A stretch of 64,000 nt of DNA from Micromonospora avicenniae (GCF_900156065.1 NZ_FTNF01000008.1:1-64000); one strand, 5' to 3'. Shown: positions 34,407 to 43,694, counted from the first letter of the stretch. Notes: generated from the letters alone by a model not told the origin. A program made the numbers and translations.

Positions 34407-35252
34407 TCAGCGCCCTGATCGCGATCGGCGGTGTCGAGCGAGAAGGCCGGCGATGAGCAGGAGCAGCGCCCAGACAACGCCACTGACAAGCATCGTGTTG
34501 GTGAAGGCGTCGCCGTGGTCACCGATGGCGGTGCGGACCGCGGAAGGTGTGACCGCCGCCGGCGGCAGTAGCGCGAGCAGAACGAAGAGTGCCACAGGCT
34601 CCCCGTCGGCAGCTGCGGCGAACCAACCGGATACCGCGGCGAACGCACCGTACGGCACCGCGGCCAGGACCGTCAGGATCGCCACGACCACAGCGGGTAG
34701 GCGTAGCAGTGGCGTGATCAGGGTGCCGAGGCCGACTCCGGCGATCGCCGCGACCGGGAACGAGGCCAGCCCGACGGCCAGGACATGGTGAAACCCGCCA
34801 TCGGAAAGCGGGTCGGTGGGTAGGAACCCCGGGTGATTCTCGGTCCACCACGCGATCCGCTGCCGGACGCCTGCGGACGACTGCCAGGCCACCGCGAAGT
34901 CGACTGCCGCGAGGAGCAGACCGGCGCAGACGGCCGACCCCAACGCCCGCGACATCCCCCGCACCCTCGCCGCCAGAAACGCCCCGAGGATCAGTGCGAT
35001 GATCTGACCCCAGAAGAAGCCCGACGTGTGAGCCATGAAGACTTCGATCATGACTTCCTCGTGCAGCTCCTCGTTGGTCTGCGGGTCGTTGTAGATCCAG
35101 ACGTGGTAGAAGTCGCTGTTGATCGGCGCCAGCGCTGCCGCGCCGGCCGCGACCAGGCCGACCGCCACGAGAACTCCCAGCCACGACGGAGACATCCGCC
35201 ATGGACGCGGCCGGGTGAGGAGAACAGAAGAATCGCTCGTCCTATCCGCCAC
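34407..35252 (-). CDS. Integral membrane protein of unknown function
   Basis: The 281-residue protein has about seven hydrophobic helices (LGVLVAVGLVAAGAAALAP first; WALLLLIAGLLARH last). An outside loop after helix 1 is rich in Asp, Glu, His and Tyr (FYHVWIYNDPQTNEELHEEV). That loop and the FMAHTSGFFWGQIIAL segment recall cobalt/nickel permease accessory proteins of the CbtA type, but the match is not strong enough to name it. GTG 35252 has AGGGAGAGACA upstream. It stands alone between two secreted-hydrolase genes. Confidence 0.65.
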   Translation of the reverse strand: MADRTSDSSVLLTRPRPWRMSPSWLGVLVAVGLVAAGAAALAPINSDFYHVWIYNDPQTNEELHEEVMIEVFMAHTSGFFWGQIIALILGAFLAARVRGMSRALGSAVCAGLLLAAVDFAVAWQSSAGVRQRIAWWTENHPGFLPTDPLSDGGFHHVLAVGLASFPVAAIAGVGLGTLITPLLRLPAVVVAILTVLAAVPYGAFAAVSGWFAAAADGEPVALFVLLALLPPAAVTPSAVRTAIGDHGDAFTNTMLVSGVVWALLLLIAGLLARHRRSRSGR

Positions 35253-35372
35253 TGTCTCTCCCTGAGTGTCGGACCCGCTCACCGAGAATCGACGGACCTT
35301 GGCGAGGGTCGATGCGCGGCACTGCAGACCCACCCATCCGATAGCAGAGCCTGCCGTAGTCCATCATCTGAA

Positions 35373-35412
35373 CGACACGGGGCGGCAGAAGAGATTCTGC
35401 CGCCCCGTGTGT
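35373..35412 (-). terminator. Strong terminator after the M14 carboxypeptidase gene
   Basis: A stem of at least 16 perfect pairs (ACACGGGGCGGCAGAA and complement, with further pairing outside) closes a four-base GAGA loop, starting about 25 bases past the stop codon. Confidence 0.85.
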
Positions 35413-35436
35413 CGTCGGTGTGTCAGTTGTCGGACC

Positions 35437-36783
35437 TCAACCGAGGTCCTTGCGGTGGAAGTCGCGCTTGCACTGCTGCAGGTCGACCTCGACGCGCTCG
35501 CCGAGGTCCACGTTGACCCGGGCGGTCTGCAGCACCGTGCCGTCCGGCCGTTCACAGGTGAGGATCCACGGTTCGGTGTAGAAGCCGGTCCGGTTTCCGC
35601 GTACGCCGTCGGCCTGGTAGGCCGGAGCGGGCCGGTACGACGGGTTGACCGCCCAGCGGAACTTCCCGTTCGGCTGCACGACGTCCAGGTCCGAGCTCAG
35701 CGTGGTGGTGAACGACGTCGGCCGGACGCTGCCGTCGGGCTGCGCGTACGGGCTGGTGTACATCTCGAACGACTTGGTGAGCCGCAGCACCGCGTCCTTC
35801 GGCGCCTTGCCCTCGATGATCGCGTGCTCGGCGGAGTCCGCGGTCGTCTCGAGGGCCTCGAGCATCGCCCCGCGGTGCGCGGCGTACGTGTCGAGGACCT
35901 GCGTCTGGTAAGTCCGGGCCGCCCCGGCGTTCGGACACGTCTCGCTGGTGATGGAGAGGCCGCGGGTGGCGTAGTACGCCCAATCGATGGCCTCACCGGT
36001 CGTCTCGTAGTCCTCCGCGGAGGGCAGCGCGCGGTACGTGGGCCCGTACTGGGCGGCGACGGCGGAGGCGAGCCGGTGCAGGCGCGGTGTGTCCTGCGCC
36101 GGTCCGGCGGCGAGCTGCAGCGGCGGGTAGAGCACCACCTGGATGCAGGTGTGCTGGGTGTTGAACACCGTTGCCTGCCTCGTGGAGAGCAACCACGCGA
36201 TGTTCCTGCTCTCCGGCTCGGACCAGGGGGCGGCGCCGGCCGACGACAGCGGTAGCCAACCCAGACCGTAGTTGCGGTTCATGTCCGTGTTGGTGTCGTT
36301 CTGCCGGCGGTTGCGGACGAATCCGTCGACGTTCACCACCGGCACGACCACGACGCGGGCCCGGTCGAGCAGGTCCGCGATGTACGGGTCGCGGGCGTTC
36401 TCGACCAGGTCGATGGCGAACTCCAGGGTCAGCTCGCCGCTGGGCCACTCGTTGCCGTGGTGCATGCCCACATCCACGAAGACCGGCTTGCCGTCGTTCG
36501 CCTGGACGTTGTTGCTGATCTCGATGCCGCGTACGGTCCGGCCGGAGGTCGTCTTGTAGGGCAGCGTGATCGGCTTGACCAGGGTCGGGTGCTGGGCGGC
36601 CAGCTCGGCCATGTCGCTCTCGTAATCGGCCAGCGTCCGGTACGCGGTGTTGCCGCTGGGCAGGGTGGGTTCCGCGGCGGCGGCGCCGGTGGCGGGTGCG
36701 ACCACAGCCCCGAGGCTGAGCGTGAGCGCGACGGCGGCGGTCGGCAGTCGGTGCTTCCATCGGAACGGATGGGCGTCGATCAC
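35437..36783 (-). CDS. Secreted M14 zinc carboxypeptidase
   Basis: The 448-residue protein has a signal peptide (LTLSLGAVVAPATGAAAAE). An M14 domain follows with the zinc ligands H-x-x-E in MHHGNEWPSGE and a later His in FNTQHTCIQV. NRNYGLGW is the substrate-binding Asn/Arg loop and LSITSETCPNAG carries the probable catalytic Glu. The last ~130 residues form an extra beta domain. It removes C-terminal residues from peptides outside the cell. GTG 36783 has AAGGGGATCACTC upstream. It lies near a secreted X-Pro-type peptidase, fitting a peptide-scavenging role. Confidence 0.9.
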   Translation of the reverse strand: MIDAHPFRWKHRLPTAAVALTLSLGAVVAPATGAAAAEPTLPSGNTAYRTLADYESDMAELAAQHPTLVKPITLPYKTTSGRTVRGIEISNNVQANDGKPVFVDVGMHHGNEWPSGELTLEFAIDLVENARDPYIADLLDRARVVVVPVVNVDGFVRNRRQNDTNTDMNRNYGLGWLPLSSAGAAPWSEPESRNIAWLLSTRQATVFNTQHTCIQVVLYPPLQLAAGPAQDTPRLHRLASAVAAQYGPTYRALPSAEDYETTGEAIDWAYYATRGLSITSETCPNAGAARTYQTQVLDTYAAHRGAMLEALETTADSAEHAIIEGKAPKDAVLRLTKSFEMYTSPYAQPDGSVRPTSFTTTLSSDLDVVQPNGKFRWAVNPSYRPAPAYQADGVRGNRTGFYTEPWILTCERPDGTVLQTARVNVDLGERVEVDLQQCKRDFHRKDLG

Positions 36784-36922
36784 GAGTGATCCCCTTCTAC
36801 GCGGTGGTCCGGGTCTGCAAGTTCCTTCACTCGATCGATTGATTTACTTCTCTCCATCCAAGAGCGCCACCGGTGCGCGGGCCACCCGACAACGATCTCC
36901 CTTTGGTAACTACGCGGTTTTC

Positions 36923-37339
36923 CTAGTTCAGGCAGTGCACCCACACCACGGCTCTGGACGGCCAGTCGCCGCGACCGCCGACGTCGAGGATTCCGAGCTC
37001 GAGCCGCTGCCCGGATGACCCGGGGAGCAGACAGGTGGGGCGGGTGCCGCCGTGCAACACGCCTGCGGCGTCGGTCCAAGGGACGTCCGCGATCAGCGCC
37101 AGCCCCTCACCTTCGCGACTCCCGCTGTCGGCGGTGAAACCGATCGCCGTGCCGTCGGAGTTCACCCCGGTCACCGTTCCCCGGACGATCGCCGGCTCAC
37201 CCTTGTCGCGGGTCACCTGCCAGGTCACCGCCGCACCGAGCAGTGCCCCGGCGAGGACCAGGAGGGGAAGCGTCCGGAGCGGAACCCGCATGGACCGGGA
37301 CGGTCGAGCCGGCGGGTGGAGTGGGGCAGGGGTCGCCAT
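36923..37339 (-). CDS. Small single-pass membrane protein
   Basis: The 138-residue protein has a short Pro/Arg-rich cytoplasmic tail, one membrane helix (LPLLVLAGALLGAAVTW, ~residues 24-40) and a ~95-residue outside domain. That domain has a conserved-looking GTVTGVNSDGTAIGFTAD and two cysteines (PTCLLPG and WVHCLN) that could form a disulphide. The family is not recognised. TAAACT at 37346-37351 lies six bases before ATG 37339, so the message is probably leaderless. It ends 139 bp before the M14 gene, on the same strand. Confidence 0.65.
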   Translation of the reverse strand: MATPAPLHPPARPSRSMRVPLRTLPLLVLAGALLGAAVTWQVTRDKGEPAIVRGTVTGVNSDGTAIGFTADSGSREGEGLALIADVPWTDAAGVLHGGTRPTCLLPGSSGQRLELGILDVGGRGDWPSRAVVWVHCLN

Positions 37340-37557
37340 CGCCGCAGTTTAGTGATCCACAGGTGTAGCCGAATCGCCCGTTGCAGGCGTCGCCGCCTGC
37401 CCCTTGGGACGGGAGGCGCGAGCCGATGGCGCTCGCTGCCCGGGCGTCGCCGCACCGGTGACGCGGCCCGGGAAGATCCACGGCGCGAGGATGTTGATCT
37501 CCGACCGCGGCGACGCCGGGTGGCTCCGGCGGCCCGAAAAAAATTTCTGCCTACGGG

Positions 37558-37607
37558 TTGACCGCTCGAATGTCCGTGCGTAGCGTCCGCTTATGCGCAT
37601 AAGCGGA
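37558..37607 (+). promoter_or_regulatory. Promoter and operator of the second LacI-type gene
   Basis: TTGACC (37558-37563), a 17-base spacer and TAGCGT (37581-37586) form a good sigma-70-like promoter. Only six bases separate the -10 from ATG 37593, so the mRNA should be leaderless. A perfect 22-bp palindrome (half TCCGCTTATGC, 37586-37607) covers the start site, the expected place for autorepression by the LacI protein. Confidence 0.75.
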
Positions 37608-38639
37608 TCGGGGCGGAGCGGCCGGTCGCGGGTCTCGCAGGCGGACATCGCACGGCAGGCCGGCGTCACGCAGGCGGCCGTGTCGATGATTCTGCGAGAC
37701 CGGGCCGACGGCATTCCCGAGGCCACCCGCGAACGGGTTCTCGCGATCGCGCGGGAGCTCGGCTACCGCGCGGACCCACTCGCACGTCGGCTCGCCAACG
37801 GTCGTAGCCAGATCATCGGTGTGTTCACCTACGAGAAGGTGTTCCCCGTCGCGCACCGCACCTTCTACCACCGGTTCCTCCTCGGCATCGAGGAGGCGGC
37901 GGAGGCGCACGACCAGGACCTTCTGCTGTTCACGAGCGCCGCCGGGCGGCGTGACGGCAACAGCGGGGGAGTGCGCACGATCTACGCCTCCGGAGAGAAC
38001 AAGCTGCGGCTGGCCGACGCGGCCGTGCTGCTCGGCCGGGACGAGATCCCTGCCGAACTGGAGCAGCTCTCCGCCGACCAGTACCCCTTCGTCTTCATCG
38101 GCCGCCGCTTCCTCGCCGACGGCCGTGAGGTCCCGAGCGTCGCCCCCGACTACGCAGCCGCCACCCGCGCGCTGACGCAGCGTTTCGCCGCCCTCGGTCA
38201 TCGGAAGATCGCATACCTGGGCGCGGACCAGAGCCTGCCCGCCTCGATCGACAGGCTCTCCGCGATCACCGCCAGCGAACTGGACGCACAGCTGCACTTC
38301 GCACCCGTCTCCGAGGTCGACGAGGCGCTGCTTCACCGGCTGCTCGACGCCGGAGTGACCGGTCTGATGCTGGAGAACAGCGAGTACGCCGAACTGGTCG
38401 GCGGACTCGCCACCAAGGTGGGCGCGGACCGGAACGCGCACCTGTCGCTCGCCGTGGCGGGTCTGACGGAGGAGGACGGCGCCGACACCCCCTGGTCCGG
38501 CTTCACCGTCCCCGGCTATCGCATCGGCCACCTCGCGGTGGAGGACCTCCTCGCCCAGTTGGAGGGCGCGCCGCCAGGCTGCCGGCTGGTGCCCTGCCCC
38601 GAGGCGCCCGGCCGAACCCTCACCGCCGTTCCCCGCTAG
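37593..38639 (+). CDS. LacI-family regulator of the second sugar importer
   Basis: The 348-residue regulator has an HTH (RVSQADIARQAGVTQAAVSMIL) and hinge (DPLARRLANGRSQIIGVFTYE), then a sensor domain with FYHRFLLGIEEAAEAHDQDLLLF, partial FLLGIEEAAEAHDQDLLLF. The sensor is unusual in containing no clear DG-type second hinge and in carrying GGVRTIYASGENKLRL. Leaderless ATG 37593 lies within a 22-bp palindrome. It is 77 bp upstream of the binding-protein gene and runs the same way, so it may be the first gene of the importer operon and repress it. Confidence 0.88.
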   Translation: MRISGSGRSGRSRVSQADIARQAGVTQAAVSMILRDRADGIPEATRERVLAIARELGYRADPLARRLANGRSQIIGVFTYEKVFPVAHRTFYHRFLLGIEEAAEAHDQDLLLFTSAAGRRDGNSGGVRTIYASGENKLRLADAAVLLGRDEIPAELEQLSADQYPFVFIGRRFLADGREVPSVAPDYAAATRALTQRFAALGHRKIAYLGADQSLPASIDRLSAITASELDAQLHFAPVSEVDEALLHRLLDAGVTGLMLENSEYAELVGGLATKVGADRNAHLSLAVAGLTEEDGADTPWSGFTVPGYRIGHLAVEDLLAQLEGAPPGCRLVPCPEAPGRTLTAVPR

Positions 38640-38716
38640 AACGGGACCCCTGACAACCACACCCATCCGACATTCCTGAAGATCCCCAATCCCCTCGCAC
38701 CAGGAGGACCATCAGC

Positions 38717-40024
38717 ATGCGACGACTCCGAGCCCCCCTGCTCGGCGCCGCGGTGGCGGCCACCCTCGCCGTCACCGGCTGCGGTGTCGGCAGTGGCGAC
38801 AGCGGCGGCAGTTCAGACAACATGACCATGACTGTCTGGACCACCAACCCCGACCAACTGAAGCTGCTCAACGACCTCACCGCCGAGTTCTCCAAGACTC
38901 ACGGCGGTGGCAAGGTCGAGATCCAGTCGATCCCCCAGGCGGACTACCTCACCAAGATCTCCATCCGGCTGTCCGGGGGCACCCCGCCCGACCTCGGGTG
39001 GATGGGCGCCCCGGACGCGGTCGGGATGGCGAAGAACGGCCAGCTTGTGGACCTCGGGCCGCAGCTGAAGGACGACGCCTCGTACCAGTTCGACGACTTC
39101 GTGCCGGCCTCGTTCACCAACTGGCAGAGCGGCGACCAGGTGTGGGGCGTACCGTTCTCGACCAGCCCGTTCTTCACCATCTACAACAAGGACCTGCTCG
39201 CCAAGGCCGGTGCGCAGGACCCCGCGAAGCTCGCCGCCACCGGCGGCTGGACCTGGCAGGCCCTGAGTGACCTCGGCCGGAAGGTGCAGCCGACGCTGCC
39301 CACCGGAAGCTACGCCTTCCAGAGCAACGACGGCGGCATCTACGGCAAACTCGTCTGGACCACCCTGGAACCGTTGATCCGCGCCTACGGTGGCAAGGTC
39401 TTCGACCCTGACACGGGCCAGTGCCAGCTCAACTCGCCCGAGTCGGTTGCGGCGATTCAGGCGTACCGCGCGATGGCGTTCACGGACAAGACCGCGGTAC
39501 CGCCGGGCAACGAGGCTGACTTCTTCGCCGGCAAGGCCGCCGTGACCTTCACCCAGACCTCGCGGCTGAGCCAGCTCAAGGGCGCGGGCTTCGACTGGGG
39601 AGTCGCCCCGCTGCCCGCCGGGCCGGGTGGCCCGGTCAACTTCACCGGGCAGGCCGGCCTGGTCGCCTTCAAGGGCGGCAAGCACGAGAAGCTCGCCACC
39701 GAACTGGTCAAGTACCTCAGCGGCAAGGAAGGCACCCAGAAGCTGGCGTCCTTCTTCCCGCCGGCCCGCAAGTCGGTACTCGCCGAGGCAGAGCAGATCT
39801 ACGCTCAGGGCCCGCTGCCGAAGGACGCGATCGACCCGGTGCTGGTGTCGAGCATCGAGAAGGGCTACCCGTTCCGGTACCCGTCCGCGTGGCCCGAGGT
39901 GCTGCAAACCTCGGCTCCCGTCTTCGACAAGCTCTGGGCACAGAACGCGAACGCGCAGGACGTCATGAACGATCTGTGCCAGCAGCTCGACCCGCTGCTG
40001 AAGCGCGACGTCGCGGGGTCCTGA
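38717..40024 (+). CDS. Sugar-binding lipoprotein of the second ABC importer
   Basis: The 435-residue protein has a lipoprotein signal with lipobox VTGC (Cys22). The family-1 solute-binding fold follows: MTMTVWTTNPDQLKLLNDLT, IPQADYLTKISIRLSGGTPP and VWGVPFSTSPFFTIYNKDLLA, partial. A binding loop AFQSNDGGIYGKLVW and a Gly-rich strand VNFTGQAGLVAFKGGKHEKL occur later. AGGAGGACCATCAGC precedes ATG 38717. Two permeases follow at once, again without an ATPase gene, so a shared ATPase is likely. The ligand is a sugar or sugar acid by family only. Confidence 0.92.
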   Translation: MRRLRAPLLGAAVAATLAVTGCGVGSGDSGGSSDNMTMTVWTTNPDQLKLLNDLTAEFSKTHGGGKVEIQSIPQADYLTKISIRLSGGTPPDLGWMGAPDAVGMAKNGQLVDLGPQLKDDASYQFDDFVPASFTNWQSGDQVWGVPFSTSPFFTIYNKDLLAKAGAQDPAKLAATGGWTWQALSDLGRKVQPTLPTGSYAFQSNDGGIYGKLVWTTLEPLIRAYGGKVFDPDTGQCQLNSPESVAAIQAYRAMAFTDKTAVPPGNEADFFAGKAAVTFTQTSRLSQLKGAGFDWGVAPLPAGPGGPVNFTGQAGLVAFKGGKHEKLATELVKYLSGKEGTQKLASFFPPARKSVLAEAEQIYAQGPLPKDAIDPVLVSSIEKGYPFRYPSAWPEVLQTSAPVFDKLWAQNANAQDVMNDLCQQLDPLLKRDVAGS

Positions 40025-40028
40025 CGCC

Positions 40029-41009
40029 ATGACCACAAAGTCCGCGACGGCGCCGCCGTCGCCGTACCGGCCCGTATCGGGGCGCGCCACACAAGGCCGG
40101 ACAGCGCAGGCCGGGCGCTCGGTGAGGCGTACGAGGCGCATGCGAGAGACGCTCACCGCGTACCTGCTGATCAGCCCGCAGATGCTGGGCTTCCTCGTCG
40201 TCGTCCTGATCCCGCTGATCACGGTGTTGGTGCTCAGCTTCACCGACAGCAACCTGCTGGCCCCGGATGCTCGGTCGGTGGGGCTGGACAACTACCAGAC
40301 GATGGTCAGCGAGGACCCGGCGTTCTGGCGATCCGTCGTCACCACCGGAATCTTCTCGGCCGGACTGGTCGTGATCAATGTCGTGATGTCGCTGTTCCTG
40401 GCACTGGTGCTGCACCGCAAACTGCGCGGCGCGCAGCTGTTCCTGGCGCTCGCCTTCCTGCCCGTGGTGACGTCGCAGGCGGCGTGGGCCGTCGTGTGGA
40501 GGTTCCTGCTGCAGGGTGAGGGCGGCACCGTCAACAGCCTGCTCAGCGTCTTCTCGATCAGCGGGCCGAACTGGCTGTTCGAGGCGAAGCCGGCGCTGGC
40601 CGCGGTGACCGTGGTAGCCGCCCTGAAGACCGTCGGACTCAAGGCCGTCATCTTCCTGGCAGCACTGCGCAGCATCCCGAAGGAGGCGGTCGAAGCGGCC
40701 CGTCTCGACGGAGCCAGCGAATGGCAGGTTCAACGACGGGTGATCCTGCCACTGCTCGCCCCCACCACCCTCGTGGTCGTCATCATCACGCTCATCGGCT
40801 CGTTCCAGGTCTTCGACTACATCATGTTGATGACGAACGGCGGCCCGTCCCACGCCACCACGGTGCTCGCCTTCGCCATCTACCAGCAGGGCTTCGAACT
40901 GATGCGCACCGGGTACGCCAGCGCGCTCGCCGTGGTGCTGTTCGTGATCACGCTGGGCCTGGTGGCCGTGCAGTGGTGGGCGCGTAAGAAGTGGGTGCAC
41001 AGTGAGTGA
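40029..41009 (+). CDS. ABC sugar permease, MalF type (second importer)
   Basis: The 326-residue permease has an Arg-rich cytoplasmic tail of ~40 residues and six helices. Its EAA loop is KEAVEAARLDGASEWQVQRRVILP, partial EAVEAARLDGASEWQVQRR. It starts four bases after the binding-protein stop and overlaps the next permease by eight bases, so the three genes are tightly coupled. Confidence 0.93.
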   Translation: MTTKSATAPPSPYRPVSGRATQGRTAQAGRSVRRTRRMRETLTAYLLISPQMLGFLVVVLIPLITVLVLSFTDSNLLAPDARSVGLDNYQTMVSEDPAFWRSVVTTGIFSAGLVVINVVMSLFLALVLHRKLRGAQLFLALAFLPVVTSQAAWAVVWRFLLQGEGGTVNSLLSVFSISGPNWLFEAKPALAAVTVVAALKTVGLKAVIFLAALRSIPKEAVEAARLDGASEWQVQRRVILPLLAPTTLVVVIITLIGSFQVFDYIMLMTNGGPSHATTVLAFAIYQQGFELMRTGYASALAVVLFVITLGLVAVQWWARKKWVHSE

Positions 41010-41865
41010 TCAAACATCCGGCCGGGCGGCGCGCTTTCGGCCCGTGGCGCTGCGCGTGCTGTTGTACGTCCTGCTCGTCCTCGCCGTCGCACCGCTGGTC
41101 TTCCCGTTCCTGTGGATGGCCTCCAGCGCGCTCAAGCCGCCGGCCGAGATCTTCTCGTACCCGCCGCGCCTGATCCCGCAGCACGTGGCGTGGGAGAACC
41201 TCAGCGAGGTGTTCCGCCTCCAGCCGTTCGCCCGTCAGATCTGGAACAGCGTCTACATCGCGGCGGCTGTCACCGCGTTGACCTGCGCGTTGTCGCTGCT
41301 GTCCGGGTACGCGTTCGCGCGGCTGCGGTTCCCCGGCCGCAACCTGCTGTTCTTCCTGCTGCTCAGCGCCTTGATGCTGCCGGCGGAGGTTACCCTCATC
41401 CCGCTGTTCAAGATGCTGCGCCTGGCCAATCTGGTCGACACCCACGTGCCGCTGATCATCTTGCCGGTGTTCGGCGCCACCGGTGTGATGGCGACCTTCC
41501 TCATCCGGCAGTTCTTCCAATCCCTGCCACCCGAGGTGGAAGAGGCGGCCCAACTCGACGGGCTGGGCCGGCTCGGCATCATCTGGCACATCGCGATGCC
41601 GCTGGCCCGGCCCATGCTCGGTGCCGTCGCGATCATCGCGTTCCTCGCGAGCTGGAACTCCTACCTGGAACCGCTGGTCTTCCTCAACCGGGTGGAGCTG
41701 TTCACCGTGCCGGTCGCGATCACCGCGTACACCGACGCGACAGGGCATCCGCTGTGGAACGTGCAGATGGCGGCGACCGCGATCAGCACGCTGCCGGTGC
41801 TTCTGGCGTACGTGCTGGCGCGGCGCCAGATCACCGACAGCCTCGCGCACGCCAACTCCCGTTAG
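41002..41865 (+). CDS. ABC sugar permease, MalG type (second importer)
   Basis: The 287-residue permease has six helices and the EAA loop PPEVEEAAQLDGLGRLGIIW. GTG 41002 overlaps the upstream gene; the ribosome site is probably GAAGTGGGTG within it. It ends 23 bp before the FAD oxidoreductase. Confidence 0.93.
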   Translation: MSDQTSGRAARFRPVALRVLLYVLLVLAVAPLVFPFLWMASSALKPPAEIFSYPPRLIPQHVAWENLSEVFRLQPFARQIWNSVYIAAAVTALTCALSLLSGYAFARLRFPGRNLLFFLLLSALMLPAEVTLIPLFKMLRLANLVDTHVPLIILPVFGATGVMATFLIRQFFQSLPPEVEEAAQLDGLGRLGIIWHIAMPLARPMLGAVAIIAFLASWNSYLEPLVFLNRVELFTVPVAITAYTDATGHPLWNVQMAATAISTLPVLLAYVLARRQITDSLAHANSR

Positions 41866-41888
41866 ACCCCCCCGACCGAAAGATTCAC

Positions 41889-43463
41889 ATGGAACTCGAC
41901 TGCGACGTCCTCGTCGTCGGCGCGGGCTGTGGCGGCGTGGCCGCCGCCCAGTCAGCCGCACGGCTGGGACAGACCGTCATCCTGACCGACTCGACCGACT
42001 GGATCGGCGGGCAGCTCACCGCCCAGGCGGTTCCGCCGGACGAGCACCCCTGGGTGGAACACACCGGCGTCACCGCGACCTACCGTCAGATGCGCGACGC
42101 GGTACGCGAGGCATACCGCCGCAACCGCCCGCTGACCCCGGCCGCACTGGCCGCGGCACACCTCAACCCCGGCGAGGCCTGGGTCAGCAACCTGGCCGCC
42201 GAGCCGACGGTCGTGCACGAAGTCCTCCGCGACATGCTGCAACCCTGGCTGAGCATGGGTCAGGTGCGGCTGCTCACCCGGCACGAGCCGGCCTCGGCGG
42301 AGGTCACCTTCGACCGGGTCGACGCCGTCACCTTCACCGACACCCGCGAGGGCGCGACAGTGCGGATCACCGCCCGCTACGTCCTCGACGCCACCGAAGA
42401 GGGTGACCTGCTGCCGCTCACCGGCTGCGAGCACGTCCTCGGAGCGGAGAGCACGGCGGAGACCGGCGAACTGCACGCGCTGACGGGTCCGGCCGACCCG
42501 CACGACCAGCAGGCCATCACCTGGTGCGTCGCGCTCGAACTCCGTCCGGGCGAGGACCACACGATCGACCGGCCGAAGGAGTACGACTTCTGGAAGAGCT
42601 ACCGCGCCGCGCACTGGCCCGGCCCGCAACTCGGCTGGGTGACCGAGGAGCCGGAGACCGGTAAGCCGCTGCGACGGCCGCTCTTCGGCGCGCCCGGTGA
42701 ACGTGACCTCTGGACGTTCCGCCGGATCCGCTACGGACAGCACGTGAACCCGGCCGTTCCCGACATCACCCTCGTGAACTGGCCGCAGATCGACTACTGG
42801 CTCACCCCGATCACCGGTGTCTCCGCACCGGAACGCGCCGCGGGTCTCGAACGTGCCCGGCAGCTCACCCTCTCCTTCGTCCACTGGCTGCAGACCGAGG
42901 CGCCACGCCCGGACGGCGGGGCGGGCTATCCGATGCTGCGTCCCAACGGCGACGTGCTGGGTACGACCGACGGTCTGGCCGCCGCCCCGTACATCCGGGA
43001 GGCGCGACGCATCCGGGCCGAATTCACCGTCCTCGAGCAGCACGTCGGCGTCGAAGCCCGACCAGGAGCCACCAGCGCGGAGACCTTCGACGACAGCGTC
43101 GGAGTGGGCTGTTACCGCATCGACCTGCACCCGAGCACCTCCGGACGCGGCTACCTCGACATCGCGACGTACCCCTTCCAGGTGCCGCTCGGCGCCCTGG
43201 TGCCGGTCCGGCTGGAGAACCTCGTCGCAGCCGGTAAGTCCCTCGGCGTCACACACATCACCAACGGCTGCTACCGGTTGCACCCGGTCGAGTGGAACGT
43301 CGGCGAGGCCGCCGGAGCGCTGGCCGCGTTCAGCATCAAGCGAGGCGTACCGCCCCGCGCGGTGCGGTCGAAGCCCGAGCTGTGTGCCGAATTCCAGGCG
43401 ACCCTGGCCGACCTGGGCGTCCAGATGCACTGGCCGGACGACATCCGCGTGCAGACCCGGTGA
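41889..43463 (+). CDS. FAD-dependent oxidoreductase of the sugar importer operon
   Basis: The 524-residue protein starts with an FAD Rossmann motif (DVLVVGAGCGGVAAAQSAAR). It continues with DSTDWIGGQLTAQAVPPDEHP, partial WIGGQLTAQAVPPDEHPW, typical of the FAD_oxidored group (PF12831). RYVLDATEEGDLLPL and the C-terminal VAAGKSLGVTHITNG complete the flavin site. No signal peptide. Members are often found with carbohydrate importers and GH genes, but few have known substrates. Oxidation of a sugar alcohol, lactone or glycoside is likely. ATG 41889 lies 23 bp after the permease stop, making it the last gene of the LacI-SBP-permease operon; a terminator follows. Confidence 0.85.
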   Translation: MELDCDVLVVGAGCGGVAAAQSAARLGQTVILTDSTDWIGGQLTAQAVPPDEHPWVEHTGVTATYRQMRDAVREAYRRNRPLTPAALAAAHLNPGEAWVSNLAAEPTVVHEVLRDMLQPWLSMGQVRLLTRHEPASAEVTFDRVDAVTFTDTREGATVRITARYVLDATEEGDLLPLTGCEHVLGAESTAETGELHALTGPADPHDQQAITWCVALELRPGEDHTIDRPKEYDFWKSYRAAHWPGPQLGWVTEEPETGKPLRRPLFGAPGERDLWTFRRIRYGQHVNPAVPDITLVNWPQIDYWLTPITGVSAPERAAGLERARQLTLSFVHWLQTEAPRPDGGAGYPMLRPNGDVLGTTDGLAAAPYIREARRIRAEFTVLEQHVGVEARPGATSAETFDDSVGVGCYRIDLHPSTSGRGYLDIATYPFQVPLGALVPVRLENLVAAGKSLGVTHITNGCYRLHPVEWNVGEAAGALAAFSIKRGVPPRAVRSKPELCAEFQATLADLGVQMHWPDDIRVQTR

Positions 43464-43533
43464 CGGGTTCCGGCCTCGCGGCGGCCAACGCGGCACGACA
43501 CCGGCGACAATGAGCGTCCGGCCGTCCGCCGTT

Positions 43534-43560
43534 GGGCATGGGCTTCCGAAGCCCGTGCCC
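43534..43560 (+). terminator. Terminator of the second sugar importer operon
   Basis: A 12-pair stem (GGGCATGGGCTT with AAGCCCGTGCCC, one T-G pair) closes a three-base loop, 70 bases past the stop. A second stem-loop (GCCGGTCGACC with GGTCGACCGGC) follows within 60 bases. Both together should stop transcription well. Confidence 0.75.
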
Positions 43561-43694
43561 CGGCGGTCGGCCGGTCGGCCGGTCGACCCTCGACAGTGGT
43601 CGACCGGCACGCGCCCCGGCAGCCGGTGCCACCTCGGCGAGGATCAGTTGTGTGAGCTGGCCATTCCGCTGGGGGAGGGCCGCGGTGCACGGCG

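Noticed and set aside
41112..43463. 783-codon frame upstream-extending the FAD oxidoreductase
   Set aside because: The first ~259 codons are a shadow of the MalG-type permease; the flavoprotein begins at ATG 41889 after a 23-bp gap.
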